Source of the DNA: Viridothelium virens
Lineage: Eukaryota; Ascomycota; Dothideomycetes; Trypetheliales; Trypetheliaceae
NCBI GenBank assembly: GCA_010094025.1
Contig: ML991812.1
Coordinates: 206,764-270,763 of the forward strand
Reading direction: 5' to 3'
DNA: 64,000 nucleotides
Shown here piece by piece: positions 11,409 to 23,397 of the stretch (position 1 is its first letter; each line of letters begins with the position of its first letter). The position numbers were made by a program, and so were the translations under genes. The notes beneath the pieces were generated by a model. It was not told the origin of the DNA. It worked only from the letters and a program-made list of their open reading frames with translations, and did not search any database.

Positions 11409-11850
11409 CGCCATTCAGCAACGCTTCTCAATCGTCGGCAGCTACTGTGCTGGAATGCTCGGAAATTAGGGCCGATTATTCAGAATCAACTCCTCCCTAA
11501 AATCTAATGACTAGAGTAGTCCATGAACCGTGAGTATCTCCAATTCACTGGACTTTGCAGACAGCGTTCGTTCAAGGACTGTACGCTTCCAAGCTTTGCA
11601 TTGTTACTTGCAGCAGCAATCCTCAGTGCACTCTCAGTCTTACAGCATATCTATCTAGTGTGACCTTATCCGAAATCGGTTGTTGTAAGCATTCAATGTT
11701 TTGATGCCTACATACCCAAGAATGCATCATTTCCTTTTCACGCGTTCAAAAACCTGGCCGTCGTTGGGGGAAACGGCACATCGCTGGCAAGATTGCCTCT
11801 GCTCGGTATCTCTGGTATCTCATCATACTGCTCACGGGAGAATCAGTGTC
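11409..11850. other. Intergenic, 442 bp
   Basis: This is the 3' flank of CFD1 and the promoter of the repeat adhesin. No distinct element was recognised. Confidence 0.5.
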
Positions 11851-14800
11851 ATGATGAAATCGCAAGTGCTTCTGGCGGCGATTGCTGGCGTATTTTCCTT
11901 GGCCCTGGCTCAATCTTCTCAAAGTAAGGATCGTCAAAAATATTAGCAGTTGACTGCTAATTCAATGCAGCATGTGTACCGACGGTCACGGTCACATACT
12001 ACCCTCCCGGAGTTCCCACACTCTCTATCTCCAGCAATGCTTCATTGACAGCTACAGCGGGAATTACAGTCTCCAATGGAGTTACAGTGTCCTTGACCTC
12101 GACAGCTCCAGTGACACCTACGCTTCTGAATAGCACCTTCCTGTCTTCACCATTCGCATTTACATCCGTATCTACTCCTTCGATATCATTGATTTCGCCT
12201 TCGTCAAGCGTTCCATTGTCCATACCTTCCACATCGTTATCCACACCTTCTACAGCGCCGACATTATTAGCATCGCCGTCGACAAATTTATCTTTGCAAA
12301 CATCTAGCCTTTCCCTACCTTCAACGCAACTTTCTTTCCCGTCGACGACGCTATCGCTCCAATCGACAAACATTTCACCAAGTACTCCAAGCATTCCGCT
12401 TTCAACTTCAACTATATCGCTATACTCATCCATCCTCACAATCAGTTCCTTAAATGTCTCAACGCCATCGGCAGTTGTGTCTCTCCCTTCTGGGAGTTCC
12501 TCATCGTTGCCAACGCTGCTGCCAACCAGTCTTGTGAACACATCGGTGCCATCTTCAGGATTATCGTTAGAATCAACGTCGGTATCGCTCCCATCAAACA
12601 CGCTTTTACCCAGCTCATTGAGCATTATCTTGTCGCCGACAACTGCATCATTGTCTTCAATCATTACCAGCCTGCCTTCGACGCTACCTACAACTTCACT
12701 GTCTTTGAGCTCTCTAGGAATTCTATCCTCACTCACAAGCGTGTCTTCCGTATCTATAAGCCCGCAAATATCGCCCTCTGTGACCATTACTACACCTTCG
12801 ATAGGCACCCTTCTACCTACCGAAAGTGTGATAACACCTTCTCTGAGCATCCCCACTTCATTGTCTTCCCCAGTCCTATCGCTATTATCTACTACGTTGT
12901 CTCTAAGCTCACTCAGCGCGTCCTCACTACCGTCAGGCATCTCGATACCTTCGACAAGTATAGCTCTACCTTCGACAGGTGTAGCTCTACCGTCGACAAG
13001 TGTAGCTCTACCTTCAACAAGTATAACTCTACCTTCTTTGACAACATCTTTGAGTTCTGTCGGAATTTTTTCACTATTAGCAAGCACCTCATTGCCTTCA
13101 GGAATCCTACCTCCCTCTTCGTCCTTCAGCCTGCCTACTCTGTCAACAAGCTTATCAATACCCTCTGGAAGCATACCTTCGACGTTCTCTGCAGACCTCA
13201 CCTCTTTGGTGTCTTCTCAGATACCCTCAATCTCCACCACAGCATTATCTCTGGGTTCGCTTAGCCTGTCTTCTCTATTGACAGGGTTACCAACTTCGAT
13301 ACCTTCAACAGCCTTGTCACTTACCTCTCCGTCTGTCGGGATTCCGGGTATCTCGAGCTTAATTTCACCATCGTCCTTCCCCGTCAGTCCCAGCTCTTTG
13401 AGCGGATTCCAGCTTTCATCGTCTCTTTCCATACTATCCACGGGTCTATCTTTACCGACATCATTGCCATCCCTCTCACTGAGCGCGCCCTCTGTTTCAA
13501 GCCTATCGCTACCTACATTGAGTTCATTTGGCATCTCTACGTCTGTTCCTTCCGCACCCTCTCTTTTAACCACGTCTATCCCGTCGCTTCCCACCACATT
13601 ACTATCGTTATCACCTTCCCTACCCCAGACTTCGCTGAGCTCTTTGATATCAATACCCTCCTCGCTAGCGACGCCGACAATCCCGTCCTTCAGTATTTCG
13701 ACGCTGTCTGTACCCACTTCTCTCTCCGTGAGCCTATCTAGCTTGTCAGTTCCAGGGTCCTTGTTATCGACTTCGATTAGCATCCCCAGTGCTATTATTT
13801 CGTCAACAAATCTAGGCTCGCTAACGTCACTGGGGTCCTCCCTAACGCTACCGTCTTCTTCGCTTAGCATTCCTGGTCTCTCAGCATCCACTTCTCTCTT
13901 GTCAGTCTTTTCCGGATTGTCGGTGCCAACACCTTCTACATCCCTGTCATTGCCTCAGGTTTCAACTAGCATTCCGAGCGTCTCGCTCTCCCTGACAAAC
14001 TTGGGTTCCGTCAGCATCCCAAGTCTGTCCATTTCTCCACCTTCTCTATCGACACCAATCAGCGTTCCAAGTGTCTCCCCACCCACAATAAGTTTGGGTT
14101 CCGTGAGCATATCAGGCCTGTCTGCCTCTGCGCCTCCCCTGTCGACGTCAATCAGCATACTGAGTGGGACACTGCCTTCAGTCTCGTTTCCCGTCTCGTT
14201 TCCCGTCTCTATAAGCACGCCCACCATTAGTGTTTCCCTACCGCCGTTGACAGTGTCAGCCAGTACACCAAGCACAGCATTACCTTCCAGTCTTTTGTCG
14301 ATTTCCATAAGCCCGCTAAGTGGCTCGCTCTCTGTGCTCTCCAGTCCGATATCCCTCAGCGCCCCAAGTATCACGATTCCCTCCACTTTGCTAGGAATTT
14401 CGACTTTTGTGCCACCTGTTCCGACATCAGTGAGCATTCCAAGCGCTTCTGTCCCCTCAAACTCCCTGGGAATCTCGACGTCTATTCCTTCAGTGATCAC
14501 TAGCCTGATCAGTGTTTCAATCCCGTCGACATCAGTAGCGGTTTCCACTTCAATTCCGTCTGTTTTGACGACTCTTGGAGCTCCAAGTTCTATTGTGCCA
14601 TCCACTTCACTAAGTATTCCGGCGTCCATCCCATCAACAGCAATTGGCGGTATAAGCACTTCTCTGCCCTCGATACTATCTGGCATCTCGAATACAATTC
14701 CTTCAGCGTTTATTAGTGTTCCTAGCGCTTCAATACCGTCAATATCTACGGCCATTTCGTCATTTATTAGCACATTAAGCGCATCCATTCCATCAACGTC

Positions 14801-16904
14801 ACTAGGTATTCCAACCTCGATTGTATCAACGTTGGTTAGCACCCCTGGCATTTCTATTCCAACGTCACTGGGCATCTCAACCTCCTTGCCTTCGACGTCT
14901 ATCAGCGCTCCAGGCGTATCAATACCTTCGACGTCCATCAGCGCTCCAAGCGTATCAGTACCTTCGATATCTCTGAGCACACTAGCGTCAATTCCTTCAA
15001 CGTCTATCGCTGCTCCAAGTGCATCTATCCCGTCAACATCGTTAGGAGTCTCGACTTCGGTCCCGTCAGTATCGCTCAGCCTTCCGAGCGCTTCCATTCC
15101 GACTCCGCCAAGTCTCTTAAGCTCAATAACTCTAGTCTCCGCCAGCGTCCCAAGCGCTTCGATTCCAACGTCGCTAAATCTATCACCATCCATACCTCCG
15201 CTCTCGGTCAATACTCCAAGCACTTCTGTCCCGGCGTCGCTGGGCGTCTCCAGCACTATACCGTCGATCTCTATCAGCACTCCAATCTCGTTTATTCCAT
15301 CAGTCCTGTCCGGCGTCTCAAGTGTGATCTCATCAATATCAATTAGCGGTCCAAGCGCCTCAGTCCCATCAATCTCGCCAAGCGTTCTGACTTCCATTCC
15401 CTCGATATCTGTTAGCGCTTCAATTCCATCAATCTCGCCAAGCATTCTGACATCTATTCCCTCAACATCTATTAGCGCTCCAAGTGTTTCGATATTATCT
15501 GTTACAACAGCCATCCCGACTTCAATCCCACCGATATCTGCCAGCCTTCCAAGCGCTTCGATACCGTCGGTCTCTTCGGTCATCTTGTCGTCAATTCCAT
15601 CAACTTCTATCAGCATCTCGAGTATATCTATTTCATCGATCGCCATAGGTATTTCAACACCCACCACATCGATTTCGATCAGCATTCCAAGTACTTCAAT
15701 TCCGTCAATCACCCCAAGTGTTTCGGTCACGCTTCCTTCAATATCCCTTAGTGCTCCGAGCGCATCTATTCCATCGACTTCCCTCAGCGTCTCGGTCTCA
15801 ATTCCATCCCCCACCCCAAGTGTTTCGATCACGCTTCCTTCAATATCCCCTAGTGTTCCGAGCGTATCTATTCCATCAACTTCCCTCAGCCTCTCGGTCT
15901 CAATTCTATCCCCCTCGACGTCTCTCGCAGTTCCGACTGTTTCTACGCCATCGACCTCGATACCTTCTGTGACAGTGATCAGCAGCTTGCCAATTGGCTC
16001 CCTGCTTTCTTCATTCTCAGTCCTCTCTTCCTCGATCCCATCTAGTCTTGTTTCAATCAGCAGTCTCATCGTCTCACTACCTTCAACGACCTTGTCTGTA
16101 GCTTCAGTTCTACCGGTTTCTTCACTGTCGACAACATCTCTACCGATCTCCATCAATATACCCAGTACTTCACTTCCTCCAGTATCAGTTTCGCCCGTCT
16201 TGACAGGTGGTTTGCTCAACAACAGTCCCAGTCCCTCGTCACCGGTCGCATCCGTACTATCATCGGGCTCGTCACCGGTCAATAGTGCACCCAGTCCGTC
16301 AGTGCTGACGACACTACTGTCCGTCACCGCACCAACAATATCTTCCACGTCTCTATTGCCCACATCAAATGGTATAGGTCTATCCGCTGGAGTTGGCGCG
16401 TCCGGAACGCTTTCAGCCGGAGTTGGCCTTAGTATCACAATCCAAACAAGTTCCACTCTTGGCGTCGGCGGCGTAGTATCTCTCGGAGGTACACTGGGCC
16501 AGGCTGGCTCTGCAGGATTATCGGTGGGTTTTATCAGCTCGGCTCCATCGTCTTCAGCAGGTCCAGTCTCTGTGGTGACCAGCACATCTTCCACACTACC
16601 AGCCAGCGCTTCAACTACATCGGCGAGGACTACGACTCTTGTGACCACTACGATAAGTAGCAGCCCTTCGTCAAGCAGTGCGGCATTCACACCTTCAGTA
16701 ACGACCACGTCCGCAAAGACGACAGGTGGAAGCAGCAGTTCACCTTCTTCTTCTACGACAAGTAGCTTCTCTACCCTTACGACGCGTCTGACAACTTCCA
16801 GTTCAACGACTTCTAGTGCAATAACTTCCAGTGCAACGCCTTGCGCAGGCGTGGTCAATGCTGCCGGGGTGTGTATCTTAAACGGTATTATTCCAGGGTT
16901 TTAG
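11851..16904 (+). CDS. Very large secreted Ser/Pro/Ile/Leu/Thr-rich repeat protein (adhesin-like)
   Basis: Two exons (11851-11923 and 11971-16904, intron 47 nt) encode 1,668 residues. Exon 1 is a classic signal peptide, MMKSQVLLAAIAGVFSLALAQ, and the mature protein opens with CVPTVTVTYYPPG. About 1,450 residues follow made almost only of Ser, Thr, Pro, Ile, Leu, Val and Ala in loose repeats such as SIPSTSISAPSVS, with almost no charged residue, Tyr, His, Gln or Cys. A Gly-rich stretch and a Ser/Thr-rich stretch follow, and the end carries two Cys (CAGVVNAAGVC). No GPI-anchor signal or transmembrane segment is evident at the C-terminus. The composition suits a heavily O-mannosylated wall protein or adhesin; the regular hydrophobic/hydroxyl alternation could form beta structure. 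Function is inferred from composition alone. Confidence 0.82.
15710..15913 (+). repeat. 102-bp tandem duplication inside adhesin gene
   Basis: Two adjacent copies of 102 bp (34 codons) start at 15710 and 15812 and differ at scattered bases. They encode paired blocks beginning TPSVSVTLPSIS and TPSVSITLPSIS. Confidence 0.85.
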
Positions 16905-17654
16905 CATGGCATCAAGAGAAGATCAAAATTGATGGCATTAGTCCACGACCTGATTGGTCATTTGCAAGGAGAGTTTCACTTGCAACTGCACACCCTCTTC
17001 GAGATATAGATATCTCGTTATATCCATTGACAATTTCCTAATGTTTACATGCTGTGTTATCCGTTTCTGAAGTCTCTTGTTACTTTGGCGTTAATGGAAG
17101 CTGTTTTGTAATGGAAGGCTCTTGAAGACATCTCGATTTTAAAGTGTCGCTCGAGATCATCATTGGTGTAAATTCTGGTGCGCTTGGAAACCTTTTGGGT
17201 GATCGTCCAATGCTGAGCTCATTTGTATAACTTTGATGCCCCGGTCACTTACAAGCACTTGGCTTCATTTCTGAGCCACAGGAGCAAGCTGAAACGACGA
17301 TGAATAACCACATGACACATCCAGTCCACTCGAAACATTTCAGTCCATAAAAGCAATTGTCAACTCTTAGCGCGTTATCCTTTTCAAATTTTCCAAGCCC
17401 CCATCAATAGAGCTTTATTATGTCTTCACGTGTAGGGAGTTGCAAACACCCCAACCCCGCTATTGTAGAGGAGCCTTCGGACACGCCTTTCTACTGTAAA
17501 GTACCTCTACGACGTCGTCATCCCGTTCCGCCTCCACTGTCCTAAGCTGGAGCGTCCATTTTAAAGCTCTTGCAACCGTCCAGCATGGCCTCCATTTCAA
17601 GATTGTCAAATCATCCTTACCTTTGCCTTCATTCTCTCGTCACTCACCGCCACA
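16905..17654. other. Intergenic, 750 bp
   Basis: This holds the 3' flank of the adhesin gene and the promoter of the CoA ligase. I see no gene or repeat. Confidence 0.5.
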
Positions 17655-19430
17655 ATGCCCTACCACTCACCCTTCCAGATTGATATTCCGGCAACTGATG
17701 TCCTCTCATATGTATTTCCCCAAGGTCAATCGCCTTCGGACAAGCCAATATGGATTGACGCAGATAATGCTCAAGCAAATAGCTTGTCGCCTAAACAGTT
17801 ACTGCAATGGGTTAAAAGGCTAGGGCTTGGTCTGGACAAGCTTGGTCTCAAACAAGACAATGTGGTTATGGTATTCTCTTCCAACCACATCTTCGTCCCA
17901 TGTGCATATCTGGGCATTGCTGGATCTGGCCGCATTTTCAGCGGTTGCAATCCAGCGTATGGAGTCACTGGTTAGTCGTCTCTCCGCTTTTTCCTTCGCG
18001 AAAAATGTCTGATATTCGTGTGAAGAGACCGCATATCAGATCGAGAATACTGGCACCAATCTGCTTCTCGTCGAACCACCTTTACTACGTGTTGCCCTCG
18101 AAGCTGCCGACAAGACCAATTTCCCCAGAAATAGAATATACCTCTTCTCTGATCAGGAATGCCATGCTACTCAAGACATCCGAGACTGGAGGGCTATGCT
18201 ACCATCAGTAGACGAATCGCGAAATTGGCGATGGCATCGCATGAATCGGGATGAATCTAAGAATCGTGTGGCAGTACTGAATTACTCTTCAGGGACGACT
18301 GGACTACCCAAGGGTGTGATGATCAGTCATCAGAACGTAATAGCAAATGTTGAACAGTCGCTTTTCATGCGAGACTTGGAACAATCTCAGAGAACTTCTC
18401 CGGGATTCGAGAGATGGCTAGGCTTTCTGCCCTTATATCACGCATATGGTCAGCTCTGGTCGGTCGTAGCGGCCGGGAAAGCTCTTGTGCCATGTTACTA
18501 CATGAGGTCCTTCAACTATACACAATTTCTTGAGCACATTCAGCAACACAAAATCACTCACCTGCAAACGGCTCCGCCCGTTTTAGTCATGCTTGCAAAA
18601 CGTCCAGAAACCGAGAAGTACGATATCAGCTCTCTTGAAAATATACTTTGTGGTGCCGCTCCTTTGTCAAAAGAGTTACAAAACGAAGTCTCGGATCGGT
18701 TCAAGTTGAAAGTTGTACAGACATGGGGCATGACGGAAGTCACTTGCTCATCACTCCACGTGCCTGGAGGGAGAGATGACCGCAGTGGTAGCGTTGGTCT
18801 CATTGATCCAAATGCGGAGGTGAAGCTGATTGATGATAACGGTGACGAAGCTGCTTTGGGGGAGAGAGGAGAAATTTATGTTCGCGGTCCCAATATTTGC
18901 CTTGGATATTGGAGAAACGAACAAGCTACCCGCGATACCTTTGATGCGGATGGATTTCTCAAGACAGGAGATGTTGCAATTAGGAACAATGAGGGCTGGT
19001 ACTGGATAGTGGATCGGAAAAAGGAGCTCATCAAAGTTAAAGGCTTCCAGGTCGCCCCAGCAGAGCTTGAGGCTGTCTTACTAGAGAACGAATCCGTTGC
19101 TGATGCGGCTGTCGTTGCTTTACATCTGCAAGTCCACCTGCTCATCGAGTGTCCCTTGCATGCTAACTGATGAGACATAGTGACCATGAGGAACTTCCCC
19201 GCGCTTATGTCGTCCTCAAGGACGATGCCAAGAATACCACTTCTAAAGAAGACATTCAGAAGTGGATAGCTGAGAGAGTCGCAAGGCACAAGCAGTTGCT
19301 AGGCGGTGTCGCGTTCATCGATGAAGTTCCAAAGTCTTCTAGCGGTAAGATCCAGCGAAAGACTATGCGCGAGTGGGCAGCTAGAGACAGGGAAAAGATG
19401 GGTGAATCACGGCTGAGAGCGAAACTGTAA
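17655..19430 (+). CDS. 4-coumarate/acyl-CoA ligase-like AMP-binding enzyme with PTS1
   Basis: Three exons (17655-17970, 18026-19127, 19181-19430) encode 555 residues, the usual length for the family. The AMP-binding P-loop YSSGTTGLPKG is near residue 202, and later motifs are all present: TWGMTEVTC, GERGEIYVRGPNICLGYW, KTGDVAIRNNEGW, IVDRKKELIKVKGFQVAP and the C-terminal KSSSGKIQRK with the catalytic Lys. The enzyme adenylates a carboxylic acid and joins it to CoA. The substrate, aromatic or fatty acid, cannot be read from sequence. The protein ends in AKL, a peroxisomal targeting signal type 1, so action in peroxisomes is likely. The second intron (19128-19180) appears to use a GC donor, GCAAGT, with branch GCTAAC and acceptor ATAG; no GT donor in phase was found. 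Confidence 0.92.
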
Positions 19431-19922
19431 AAGCTCATGAGAATTATGTATAATGGCAACGTACAACATTTGTACTCTCTCGAACTTAATATCGTATATC
19501 ACGTTAACACGTTGTTCAAGCTCTGGTGGCTGCATTCCTCGCTTGCCGATTGCTAGACTGTCCTCCTGCCGCGCCACCAGAGAATGCTCTTCATGCAACC
19601 TCTCACTGCACGCACTATAGGACGCGCCTGCACGCGTCGCGCGGCTGGCTACGCGAACGGTTGCGCAGGGCTGGCCAGCCATACGAAGGAAGGTCATCAA
19701 CTTCTCCCTTGCCCAGCGTCTCCCTCTCTAGTCTTCCCAAAGAACTGTGAAGGGATTTCCTTGTTTCGTAAAAAGGTTAGACATGCAACTCTTGACGGAA
19801 TCCCATAAGCACTGCTACCTGTCCTTGGACTACCTGTTGCACCCAAGCTGAACTTTGCGATCACGAGCAGTAGAGAAGGACTTGCTTTCGGCTCCGTAGC
19901 TCAATATTATACCTCGTCCTGC
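19431..19922. other. Intergenic, 492 bp
   Basis: This is the flank between two same-strand genes. Several short open frames overlap in it but none looks like protein. Confidence 0.5.
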
Positions 19923-21735
19923 ATGGATCCAAGAGGAAAATTTGGAGACAAGAATATGAGCAATGACTGGATTATTTGGTTAGGGACAATATGCTTTCGT
20001 GCAGTCTTTTGGTCCTCCATTTTCATTGTCATCTCGAGCATCTTCATGCTCTCACTAAAATCTTTCGACGATGGTATACTCGTGTTTGAGATCCTCAGCC
20101 TAGCCAACGTGGGCCATTCAACAAATACAGAAGAGAATAGCAAGCTGACTCGTATTTTAAGGCCTCACTGTCCATTGCTTATGTCGCTCTCCGCTGCTTA
20201 ACGAATCGGCTTCCCGAAGAAAGGGCTCCAAAAGGAGCTGGCTGCGTTCAGATGCTCCGCCGTCTTGCACTTCAACCAGCCATCACGCTTTGCGTCCCGT
20301 GGCTGATAATCGACGGAATCAACCTAACATTCCTTGCGAAAAGCCGATCACTTCTCGTTCCAAAACCGGATGCAGCTCGAGATTGGCAGACCTTTGCTCT
20401 GTGTATAGGCCTACTCATCACCGTGTTTCTGGAAGTCCTAGCACTGTAGGATCTTATATCCAACTCCTGCTGTAACCTCAGCTAACGCTGGATAGCCTCA
20501 TATCATGTATCTTCTTCATCGCCTACGAACTCTCGACCTCCTCGCTAACTCCCACCCTCTTCGGTCCACTCAACCCTAACAACAACAAAAAAAACAACCC
20601 CTTTCCAACCCACGACAAGAAATCCTCCATCTCAACGCACGCCACAACCACGACCACGATGATAGCACCTTCCACCCTGTCCTTCCCCTCCCTCGAAACC
20701 GGCCCCCATTGGACAGGCCTCCACTACATCCCTCCCTCACCCGCCCTCAGCGGCCTAGGAATCTACACCTCGCCCCTCCCTCCACTCCCACTCCTGTCTC
20801 CTCTTCTCTCCCCCCCACCAAGGCCCGACTCCGCCTGGCGCGCCGTCCACCCACCCCCGCACGCCTTCCAGCACGCGCACGCCATCCCCACCGTGCGCAG
20901 GCTAGCTCCGAGCAGTCCCGCGCCGAGTCTGCGGGGTGTGCGCAGTTGCGCGAGTGTGCGGAGTGCGTCGGCGTCGAGCGCTGGGGTGGTTCAGTGTTCG
21001 GGCTCTGGTTGCGGATATGGAAATGGGGATGTGCGCAGGCCGCCGCCGCCGCCGCCGCCGAGTCGGAGCGTCTCGTCGTCGTCGGTGTCGTCGGGGAGCT
21101 CATCGTTGCCGGGGAGTCCACTGCGGACGATGACGAGTGTGAGTGAGTTGGAGGTGCGGGAGGTGGACGGAGAAAGGAAGAGCGATGAGGGGAAGGTGGA
21201 GGGGAAAATGCGCGGGATGCGGGAGGGAGCGAGTACGTGGGAGCTGGGGGTGCTGGATCTGAAGGGGGTGGAGGTTGCAGTGAAGGAGGTGCATCCTGCG
21301 ATTAGGGAAGAGCTTGTTGATGCAGATGCGAGAAGAAATGGGTGTAAAAGCGTTGACATACCAATTATTCCCGAGGTGGTGCGCGTGGGTGCTATAGCGT
21401 GGCCCGTGGAGTGGGAAATTGGAGTAGCTATAGGTGGTGATTGTAGGAGCGACGCAAGTATAACCGGACCTAATGGGACAGAAAGAAAATATGATGGAGA
21501 GAAGCCTACAAGTGGGCGCATCAAGTCCGAGGAGTGCTCCCCAGAGTCTCCTGACATGGAGATTCCATCGCTGCAGATCTCCAAGAAGCGTAGCACTGGC
21601 ATCGGAGATGAGGGAAGAGGTAGGAACGAGACGAAAAAGTTGAACTCGCTCGGCACTCTGAGAAGATTCGCTCTGGAACGCAGTCGGAATGAGAGGCCCG
21701 AGATGAATTTCCTATACGACGAGAAACTTTCATGA
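19923..21735 (+). CDS. Multi-span membrane protein with disordered cytosolic-type tail, unrecognised
   Basis: Three exons are proposed: 19923-20108, 20162-20445 and 20496-21735, giving 569 residues. The first 200 residues hold about four hydrophobic spans, including AVFWSSIFIVISSIFMLSL, LVFEILSLANASLSIAYV, ITLCVPWLIIDGINLTFLA and a long last span ending LALLISCIFFIAYEL that is rebuilt across intron 2. That junction (donor GTAGGA, branch GCTAAC, acceptor ATAG) is well formed; the first intron donor, GTGGGC, is weaker. The remaining 370 residues are low in structure: a Pro/Ser/Arg-rich stretch with a run of seven Pro encoded by CCG repeats, then a charged segment. I do not recognise the family. 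It faces the ceramide glucosyltransferase gene tail to tail with 88 bp between them. Confidence 0.65.
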
Positions 21736-21823
21736 CGAAATGAATATCGCAGATGCTTGTTGCTGCAATGTATGTGCATGATGATTGCTTTATACAATCT
21801 TTCGAAGTTTGGAGGCTTTACAC

Positions 21824-23397
21824 TTATTCGACTCTAGCTTTTGACAGGGAAGTCAATCTGCGTGACTGAGGCTGCTCCGGCGGTTCTGAGATGGCGTGGA
21901 CCTTCATGTCAGTACCGACCCAGAATCTACTGCCCCTCCAATTCACAGTGACCCCACCAAAGAAAGCGGTAAACCAAATGGGAAACGCAAGGAATTCTCG
22001 TCCTAGCCATGCGAGTAACCAACTCCTAAAGGGACGTCGTACCTTACCGTCTAAGGTTCTAGCGAATGTAGGAGTGCTTTGGTCAACTCCAAGGGAAGAT
22101 CCAGAGTGTAGCTTTAGATAAAGTGTCCGGTCAAACGCGGCCCAAGTCGTCACGCTAATAACCCAGAAAAGCCAGAACGTACTCCAGGACGATGATAATC
22201 CGAACGTTTTATGGAGCCATGGGATCGTCGTAAATGTATAGGCTCCGCAAAGGGAACAAAGAAGGCTCTCGGTACCCGGCTCTACAAGGGTCGCGAGTGT
22301 TACTGTGAATTTCCGGACTCGAAGCCAGCGAATCCGTCGGCCAATGTAATCTACTACGCTCATTTTTGTCATGGGCTGAACTGCTAGGTCTCCGAACACT
22401 AGGGCATGTTTGCCCCAGATCTCGCCTTGAAGTTCTTCGCGTACCTGTCGCTTCCACAACAAGTCACCAATCAGATGGTCTTCGCAGATGTTGACCGAGA
22501 AGTAATCAAGACCCGGAGGTAGATCTGATCCGGAGGAGGTAAGGAAATCTAAGTGTGATCGTCGGAACATCGTCGACTTGCCAACTATGCAAGGGGCAAT
22601 GAGGACGGTATTGATGGCGGTGTAAAATTTTGCATGAGAAGAAGCCATGAACAGCTCCTCAAGCCTTCCACCACCCATTTTTAATATGGAGCTTGGTTCT
22701 GGCTTTAGATATTGGTCAGGAGGACCGTTCAGACCCAGACCTATTTGACTTGACGTGCTGTCGATATCGACAACAATCGGAAGCTGATGGACGAATTTGT
22801 ACTTTTTCTTCCCATTATAACCACAGAGCGTATCTACCATCCGGCCAAGGACGCCTGGTCCGACCCAAACGTTACAGTCGATAATCCAGATTAGGTCTCC
22901 TTTGGCTTCTCGATAAGCACGGCTCATATTTCGGATCTTCGGATTGGGTCCAAGACCCCTCTGCTCGGCATTACCATCCTGAAGAGCTGGGTCCTGATCC
23001 TCAACGAGCAGGCGGGCATCAAATTTGGGGAATTTCGCCAAGATTTGCTGGATCACGGGAACGGCCGGATCTGCAAGAGACGAAACACAGAGGCATATCT
23101 CGAGTTTTTGACCTGGGTAGGTCTGCCGAAAAGTTGCGGCTAAGCATTGATACAGGTCTGGCTCGGGTCCTTTCACCGGTCTGATAATGGTGACGCGTGG
23201 AACATCCTCAGGCTTGTCTGAAAGCGACTTCGCTGATGGCGACGGAGCCGAATAATGGCGTAGACTATGTAGTTAAATGAGACTAGAAGCGAGATTCGGG
23301 TCAGAAAAGCTTACATCTGAGTATAGCCTACGATGCAGACCACAACGACGGCAGAATACCAGATGAGAGATATTGATGCGGCTATTGCGGTAAGCAT
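21824..23397 (-). CDS. Ceramide glucosyltransferase (GT21)
   Basis: Two exons (23397-23315 and 23264-21824, intron 50 nt) encode 507 residues. Exon 1 supplies an N-terminal membrane span, [18 protein letters not shown]. The GT2/GT21 fold motifs follow: [18 protein letters not shown], the D1/D2 acids with [10 protein letters not shown], the later [11 protein letters not shown], and GRRIRWLR, which matches the (Q/R)xxRW motif needed for activity. Hydrophobic C-terminal segments (for example [15 protein letters not shown] and [14 protein letters not shown]) resemble the membrane part of the enzyme. It transfers glucose from UDP-glucose to ceramide at the Golgi or ER, the committed step to fungal glucosylceramide. 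The open frame without exon 1 lacks the membrane anchor, so the 50-nt intron and the ATG at 23397 are preferred. Confidence 0.93.

Noticed and set aside
11999-16858. Very long minus-strand frames (400 and 967 codons) opposite the adhesin
   Set aside because: Both lie in the same antisense phase. A stop there needs a sense wobble T or C followed by a Tyr-type TA, or T followed by CA of His/Gln. The sense protein has almost no Tyr, His or Gln, so the antisense frame stays open by composition alone.
20709-21146. Overlapping frames in the tail of the four-span membrane protein
   Set aside because: High GC and Pro/Arg codon runs keep several phases open; only the phase continuous with the spliced membrane domain is supported.
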